Assembly (NCBI GenBank): GCA_965371805.1
Contig: CBDUZW010000104.1
Location: 1-11,333 of the forward strand
Source: JAOZTV01 sp965371805
GTDB lineage: Bacteria; Acidobacteriota; Aminicenantia; UBA2199
Reading direction: 5' to 3'
DNA: 11,333 nt
Shown: one piece after another, positions 7,740 through 11,333 of the stretch
How positions within the stretch are numbered: position 1 is the stretch's first letter
Layout: every line of letters starts with the position of its first letter
Notes under the pieces: generated by a model
Database searches by the model: none
Told to the model about the DNA's origin: nothing
What the model saw: only the letters and a program-made list of their open reading frames with translations
Made by a program: the position numbers and the translations under genes

Positions 7740-8447
7740 TTATTTATTTTTTATCCCATTAAATGGATCAAAATCAGTATATTGAAGCGTTTGTAAACCA
7801 GAGATGTTTTTTTTAAATCCCTTTATTTTATCTTTTGAATATAGAAAAAACTGATGTGGGATATTTGGATAATCTATAATTTCTAGTTTGATTCTGCTGC
7901 ATAAAATTGATTTAGAACCAATTCGCAATTCTTCATCATTGTTATAAGTTATATTGGCCATATATGTAGAGCCACTTTGTATATCTATAAGACAAATATT
8001 CTTCAATTCTATTTGCTCTAAAGGAATAACTCTCAAAGTCTGAATTATTTGATCTTTGTTCATATAAAACTTTCCTACCTTCATTTTTTTTTTTATTCTT
8101 TTATGAGGATATTGACATATTACATTAACTGTCTTTTTTGAATATATTGCTTCAAGATTTATTTTCCCTTCAACAGTGTTTATTGTTGTATTACTATAAA
8201 CAGGTTTTAAATCCTTAAGTCTAATTATTATGTCAGACTTTTCACTATATTGTTTATCTGGTATATCAGAAAAACCTTTTGTATAGACAATAATCTTGAA
8301 AACTTCCTGATTCTTTTCAATGTATTTATCTGTTAGAATATATTGAACATGACCCACTATTATCATTTCATTATTATATCTATTTTTTATAATATAATTT
8401 GTGCTTTCTTGATGATTCCAAGGAATTTCTATGTGTAATTTATCCAT
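7740..8447 (-). CDS. DUF3108-like beta-rich protein without signal peptide
   Basis: This encodes a 235-residue protein of unknown function. The residue pattern is that of the DUF3108 family: an early GHVQYIL strand, alternating strands with LKDLKPVYSNTTI, then KVGKFYMNKDQIIQTLRVIPLEQ, which matches the common DNDQILYLLR-type helix, and a late GSKSILCSRIKLEI strand pair. Family members usually have a signal peptide, but none is seen here: the N-terminus MDKLHIEIPWNHQES is polar, and the reading frame is closed upstream by the TAG of the ABC gene only four codons before the start. GAGAG at 8456-8460 overlaps that TAG and lies eight bases from the ATG. It is therefore either cytoplasmic, or attached to the exporter by stop read-through. 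Four bases separate it from the active transglutaminase-like gene. An A11 run covers codons 118-122. Confidence 0.75.
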   Translation of the reverse strand: MDKLHIEIPWNHQESTNYIIKNRYNNEMIIVGHVQYILTDKYIEKNQEVFKIIVYTKGFSDIPDKQYSEKSDIIIRLKDLKPVYSNTTINTVEGKINLEAIYSKKTVNVICQYPHKRIKKKMKVGKFYMNKDQIIQTLRVIPLEQIELKNICLIDIQSGSTYMANITYNNDEELRIGSKSILCSRIKLEIIDYPNIPHQFFLYSKDKIKGFKKNISGLQTLQYTDFDPFNGIKNK

Positions 8448-8459
8448 TATATTAACTCT

Positions 8460-10193
8460 CTATTTTACCATATCGTCCAAGATTTTCTTATAAATCCCCC
8501 TTTGTTTTGACAATTCAGTAAAATCTGGGATTTCTGTTGCTTTTTGATCCTCAATTAAGATTATTTTATCTGCAATTTGCATTGTAGAAATTTTATGAGT
8601 TATAATAATTACTGTAGCTTTTTCTTTCAATTTTAAAATCGCTTTTTTTAAATCTTGCTCGATTTGTAAGTCTAAAAATGAAGTTGGCTCATCCATAATA
8701 ATAATTTTTGGTTTTTTTAAAAACAATCTGGCTAAAGCAATTCTTTGGGCTTCCCCCCCTGAAATCTTTACACCATTTTCGCCTACTAAAGTGTTATATA
8801 AATCTGGTAAGTTTTCTATAAATCCATGCGCTTTAGCCTGTTTGGCAGCCAAAATAATGTCTCCCATATTCGCACCCTCACAACCATAGGTGATATTTTC
8901 TTTAATTGAACCACTAAAAACAAATTGATTTTGTAAAAAAATACCAATATTTTTTTGATATGATTCCAGTTTTAAATCTTTTAAATCATGACCATCAATT
9001 AAAATTCTTCCTTTACTTGGATCATAAAACCTATAAATAAGTCTGCAAATACTTGTTTTTCCAACTCCCGATTTCCCGATAATAGAAACAATTGAATTTG
9101 GTTTAAAATGAACATTAAAGTCTTTTAAAATTAATTTATCTTTATGATAACCAAAAGAGATGTTTTCTATAACAATATCACCTCTAAGATTCGACACATC
9201 ATATGCTGTCGGTTTTTCAACTATTTCATTTTCTTGATTATAGTATTCACTATATCTATGCAAACTTGTTCGAACATCTTGAAATGAAGTAAACATTCGA
9301 GTGATTGATGAAATTGGTCCAAACATCATTCCGGATAATAGCATAAACGCCATTAAAGTACCAACAGACATATTTCCATTAATAACCTCTACACCCCCAT
9401 ACCATAGAATAACATAAGACCAAATATTATTTACAATACTTATACTTATATTTGAATACTTTTTAACTAAGAAATATCTCACATTGGTTTTAATTAAGTC
9501 ATTTAATTTATCTTTGAATTTCTTTTGTTCTACCAAAATATTTCCTGAAACTTTAACCAATTCTATTGAAGCAAATTGCTCAATTGTAAATGATGAGATG
9601 CTAGCAGATTTTTCTTTTGATAATTTTGAATATTTAAAAATAGGGTCTTTAAATTTTGCAATAATAAATGCTTGAATAACAAATACGGATATAATAATTA
9701 AAAACAATTTCCAGTTCCAAATATATAGGGTTGTGCCTATAGTTAAAAGCACTAGAATATGATTTATTATGTTTAATGGCATCGACGCCAATGAGTTTTT
9801 AATGATATTTGTATCAGTAAATAATCTATAATTTAGTTCTCCTACTTTTTTGTCAGAAAAAAAACTAATGGAAAATTCCTGTAGCTTTTTAAAAAAATCT
9901 ACTTTGATATCACGGCTTATTTCTTGAAAAACAACAATAAGTATATAATTCCCTAATAAATCAGTAAACAATAAAAATATAATCAAGATAAGCATTATAA
10001 TTAATAAAACAGATAACATATCTACGTTTTTTGAAAGCAAAACTTTATCAATTAAAAATCGTGTGATAAATGGCGTAGATAAAGATATAAATGAAAAAAA
10101 CAAAGAAATAAAAAAGCCAATTGCGAGTTTACCTCTATAGGGCTTTAAATACTTCTTCAATAACTGAATGTATAATTTTAAATCTTTTAGCAT
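8460..10193 (-). CDS. ABC exporter, fused permease and ATPase half-transporter (MsbA-like)
   Basis: This encodes a 577-residue inner-membrane exporter subunit that should work as a homodimer. Residues about 1-310 contain six transmembrane helices of the type I exporter fold, starting near residues 24-45. Residues about 345-577 form the ATPase: Walker A GKSGVGKTS at 373-381 (Lys-379), Q-loop Gln-421, signature ISGGE at 477-481 (usual LSGGQ), Walker B ending in Asp-501 with catalytic Glu-502, D-loop SFLD, and switch His-533 in THKIS. All catalytic elements are present. There is no N-terminal C39 peptidase domain, so it is not a bacteriocin-processing exporter of that kind. The substrate is unknown; lipids, drugs or peptides are all possible in the family. 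AAAGG lies 12 bases before the ATG, a rather long spacing. The stop TAG is in the same frame as the next gene, with only four codons between. Confidence 0.93.
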   Translation of the reverse strand: MLKDLKLYIQLLKKYLKPYRGKLAIGFFISLFFSFISLSTPFITRFLIDKVLLSKNVDMLSVLLIIMLILIIFLLFTDLLGNYILIVVFQEISRDIKVDFFKKLQEFSISFFSDKKVGELNYRLFTDTNIIKNSLASMPLNIINHILVLLTIGTTLYIWNWKLFLIIISVFVIQAFIIAKFKDPIFKYSKLSKEKSASISSFTIEQFASIELVKVSGNILVEQKKFKDKLNDLIKTNVRYFLVKKYSNISISIVNNIWSYVILWYGGVEVINGNMSVGTLMAFMLLSGMMFGPISSITRMFTSFQDVRTSLHRYSEYYNQENEIVEKPTAYDVSNLRGDIVIENISFGYHKDKLILKDFNVHFKPNSIVSIIGKSGVGKTSICRLIYRFYDPSKGRILIDGHDLKDLKLESYQKNIGIFLQNQFVFSGSIKENITYGCEGANMGDIILAAKQAKAHGFIENLPDLYNTLVGENGVKISGGEAQRIALARLFLKKPKIIIMDEPTSFLDLQIEQDLKKAILKLKEKATVIIITHKISTMQIADKIILIEDQKATEIPDFTELSKQRGIYKKILDDMVK

Positions 10194-10249
10194 AATTTAA
10201 TCCAACCTTTAGTAAATTTGAACAGACATTATTTCAATTTAATTTGCAT

Positions 10250-10291
10250 TACACTCTTCTGATATTTAAATATTAATATCAGAAATGTGTA
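10250..10291 (-). repeat. Inverted repeat straddling the stop codon of the beta-propeller gene
   Basis: TTCTGATATT at 10257-10266 and AATATCAGAA at 10275-10284 are perfect inverted copies with an eight-base loop. A 2x2 mismatch outside them is followed by five further pairs, TACAC (10250-10254) with GTGTA (10287-10291). The stop codon of the beta-propeller gene (10266-10268) lies in the loop. In the minus-strand message it is not followed by a U run, so it is not a standard intrinsic terminator. It could stabilise or process the upstream transcript. Its two long arms make chance unlikely, though AT-rich sequence raises the background. Confidence 0.55.
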
Positions 10292-11258
10292 TTTCCCACT
10301 CCTCTGTATCTCCATTATCGAATAATTGATAAATTTTAGAGTTTTTTATAGTCATTGGATAAGGTTTAACTCCATCTTCAAACAATAATGGAACAAACAC
10401 CGTAGAAATATACCTTCCATTTAAGTTATAAAGGAAGAATTCCACTTTGTTCTTATTTCTTTTCCATGTAGCAATATAGATAATATCATCAGCAATATGA
10501 AAACTGAGTATTTCGGGAAAATATTCTGGAAAAATTATTTTATTTTTTACTAAATAAAAATTCTCCTTAAATTGTCTTTTTATATGATCTAAAAATATCT
10601 TTCTATCTTTTTCACTAAATTTTCGTTTTTTATATTTTCTGTTTATATTTTTAATATGATAACACTGTGAATTGAAAACATCGATATTAAATCCATTTAT
10701 TCCTGAAATATAAACTTTGTTTTTGTAAGTTTGATAAGAAAACTGATTTTTTAGTAATTCTATTTTTCTATTACCTTGACTTGGAGACTCAATTTCAGTA
10801 ATTTTATCTATCTTTTTGCCATTTATATTATATTTGTTAATACTAATGAAATTTTTTCCATATTTTCTTGCAAGACGACCTCCGATAAAACCATCCTTTA
10901 ATGGGTAATATAATACACTATAACTATCACCTTCTGGTTTAATCTCTTTTATATGTTTCCCCATAAAAGTAAAATAGGAAATTTTTCCTAAACTATTTAT
11001 TAATAGATAGTCATCTTGAGGGATTATTACTGCAAATAGTTTAAATTCTTTAGGACCTTCCCCACTTTTTCCAAACTTTTTTTTAAATTTATAATCCTTT
11101 AGTGAATAAATTGAAATTTCGGTTTCTTCAACAATATAAATATAATCATTGGTTACATGAATATTGCTAGGATGAGCTATTTCATTTAATACAATTATCT
11201 TTTTTGAATAAACAAAGATATTTAGAATTAAAATCAAAACAATTATACGTTTTTTCAT
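10266..11258 (-). CDS. Secreted 6-bladed beta-propeller (NHL-like) protein
   Basis: This encodes a 330-residue protein with an N-terminal signal peptide (MKKRIIVLILILNIFVYS, likely cut after about residue 18; no lipobox Cys). The rest is repeated short beta-strand blades such as IYIVEETEISIYSL and VYISGINGFNIDVF. The motif FGKSGEGPKEF near residues 62-72 is the GxGxGEGPxEF hallmark of the 6-bladed beta-propeller (NHL-like, BF2992/PF17170-like) family. Such proteins are periplasmic or surface binding scaffolds, often beside transport or processing genes; the ligand is not known. The start has a good site, AAGGAG at 11264-11269, five bases upstream. It is the first gene of the minus block in the window and is separated from the ABC exporter by 72 bases that include part of an inverted repeat, so it may be only partly co-transcribed with the rest. 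Confidence 0.85.
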   Translation of the reverse strand: MKKRIIVLILILNIFVYSKKIIVLNEIAHPSNIHVTNDYIYIVEETEISIYSLKDYKFKKKFGKSGEGPKEFKLFAVIIPQDDYLLINSLGKISYFTFMGKHIKEIKPEGDSYSVLYYPLKDGFIGGRLARKYGKNFISINKYNINGKKIDKITEIESPSQGNRKIELLKNQFSYQTYKNKVYISGINGFNIDVFNSQCYHIKNINRKYKKRKFSEKDRKIFLDHIKRQFKENFYLVKNKIIFPEYFPEILSFHIADDIIYIATWKRNKNKVEFFLYNLNGRYISTVFVPLLFEDGVKPYPMTIKNSKIYQLFDNGDTEEWEIHISDINI

Positions 11259-11263
11259 TTTTA

Positions 11264-11269
11264 CTCCTT
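11264..11269 (-). promoter_or_regulatory. Shine-Dalgarno site for the beta-propeller gene
   Basis: AAGGAG on the minus strand lies five bases before the ATG at 11258. A TATAAT hexamer at 11270-11275 directly abuts it, but a start site seven bases downstream would fall in the ribosome binding site, and no -35 box is seen 16-18 bases upstream. I therefore do not call a promoter there. The true promoter of the block may lie beyond the window edge. Confidence 0.75.
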
Positions 11270-11291
11270 ATTATATTTTAAGTATTTCCAA

Positions 11292-11311
11292 AAGTTTTTA
11301 AGGTAAAACTT
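11292..11311. repeat. Short inverted repeat at the window edge
   Basis: AAGTTTT (11292-11298) and AAAACTT (11305-11311) are perfect inverted copies around a six-base loop, 34 bases upstream of the beta-propeller start. The stem is seven pairs, nearly all A-T. It might be an operator or part of a terminator for an upstream gene, or a chance match. No T run follows on either strand within the visible sequence. Confidence 0.25.
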
Positions 11312-11333
11312 CTAAAACCCTTTATATAAAAGA

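Noticed and set aside
9484..9675. Open frame of 63 codons on the plus strand
   Set aside because: It is antisense to the ABC exporter membrane domain and has no supporting signals.
403..10193. RiPP biosynthetic cluster (radical SAM, CPBP protease, ABC exporter)
   Set aside because: The enzyme classes fit, but no small precursor gene is seen in any gap. The exporter lacks a peptidase domain, and the exporter and radical SAM genes lie in separate convergent blocks.
11270..11275. TATAAT on the minus strand as promoter of the beta-propeller gene
   Set aside because: It abuts the ribosome binding site, so transcription would begin inside or past it, and there is no -35 box at the right distance.

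Overview
The window is very AT-rich (roughly a quarter G+C by eye). It holds two convergent gene blocks and no RNA genes, insertion sequences or CRISPR. Several genes have Shine-Dalgarno sites of classic AGGAGG type (before 403, 1162 and 11258), and a textbook TTGATA-N17-TATAAT promoter lies at 59-87. Secreted DUF3857/transglutaminase-like proteins, a secreted 6-bladed beta-propeller and DUF3108-like proteins suggest a diderm bacterium. The Shine-Dalgarno and promoter style argues against Bacteroidetes, where such proteins are also common. I cannot name the genus.

Plus-strand block (59-3914): a strong promoter is followed by about 310 bases without a convincing gene, which contain the decayed remains of a duplicate of a downstream gene (core 181-351). 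Then come four closely spaced genes: a membrane-anchored DUF3108-like protein (403-1125), a two-helix membrane protein with a bacterial PH-like domain (1162-1626), a CPBP/CAAX-type intramembrane protease homologue with all its motifs (1652-2569), and a cobalamin-binding-type radical SAM enzyme (2574-3914).

Minus-strand block (11258 down to 3984): a secreted 6-bladed beta-propeller protein, then after a 72-base gap containing part of a strong inverted repeat, four tightly packed genes: a full-length ABC exporter (permease plus ATPase), a DUF3108-like protein without signal peptide, a secreted DUF3857/transglutaminase protein with an intact Cys-His-Asp triad, and a second protein of the same architecture in which all three catalytic positions are replaced. 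Gaps are 12 and 4 bases, then a 1-base stop/start overlap, so these four are almost certainly co-translated. The exporter and the DUF3108-like gene are in the same frame, separated by one TAG.

Inference: the minus block looks like a cell-envelope export and processing or assembly unit, with an ABC exporter, a soluble beta-rich partner and an active/inactive pair of periplasmic transglutaminase-like proteins. The plus block adds an intramembrane protease and a radical SAM enzyme of unknown substrate. No precursor peptide was found, so a RiPP pathway is not supported.
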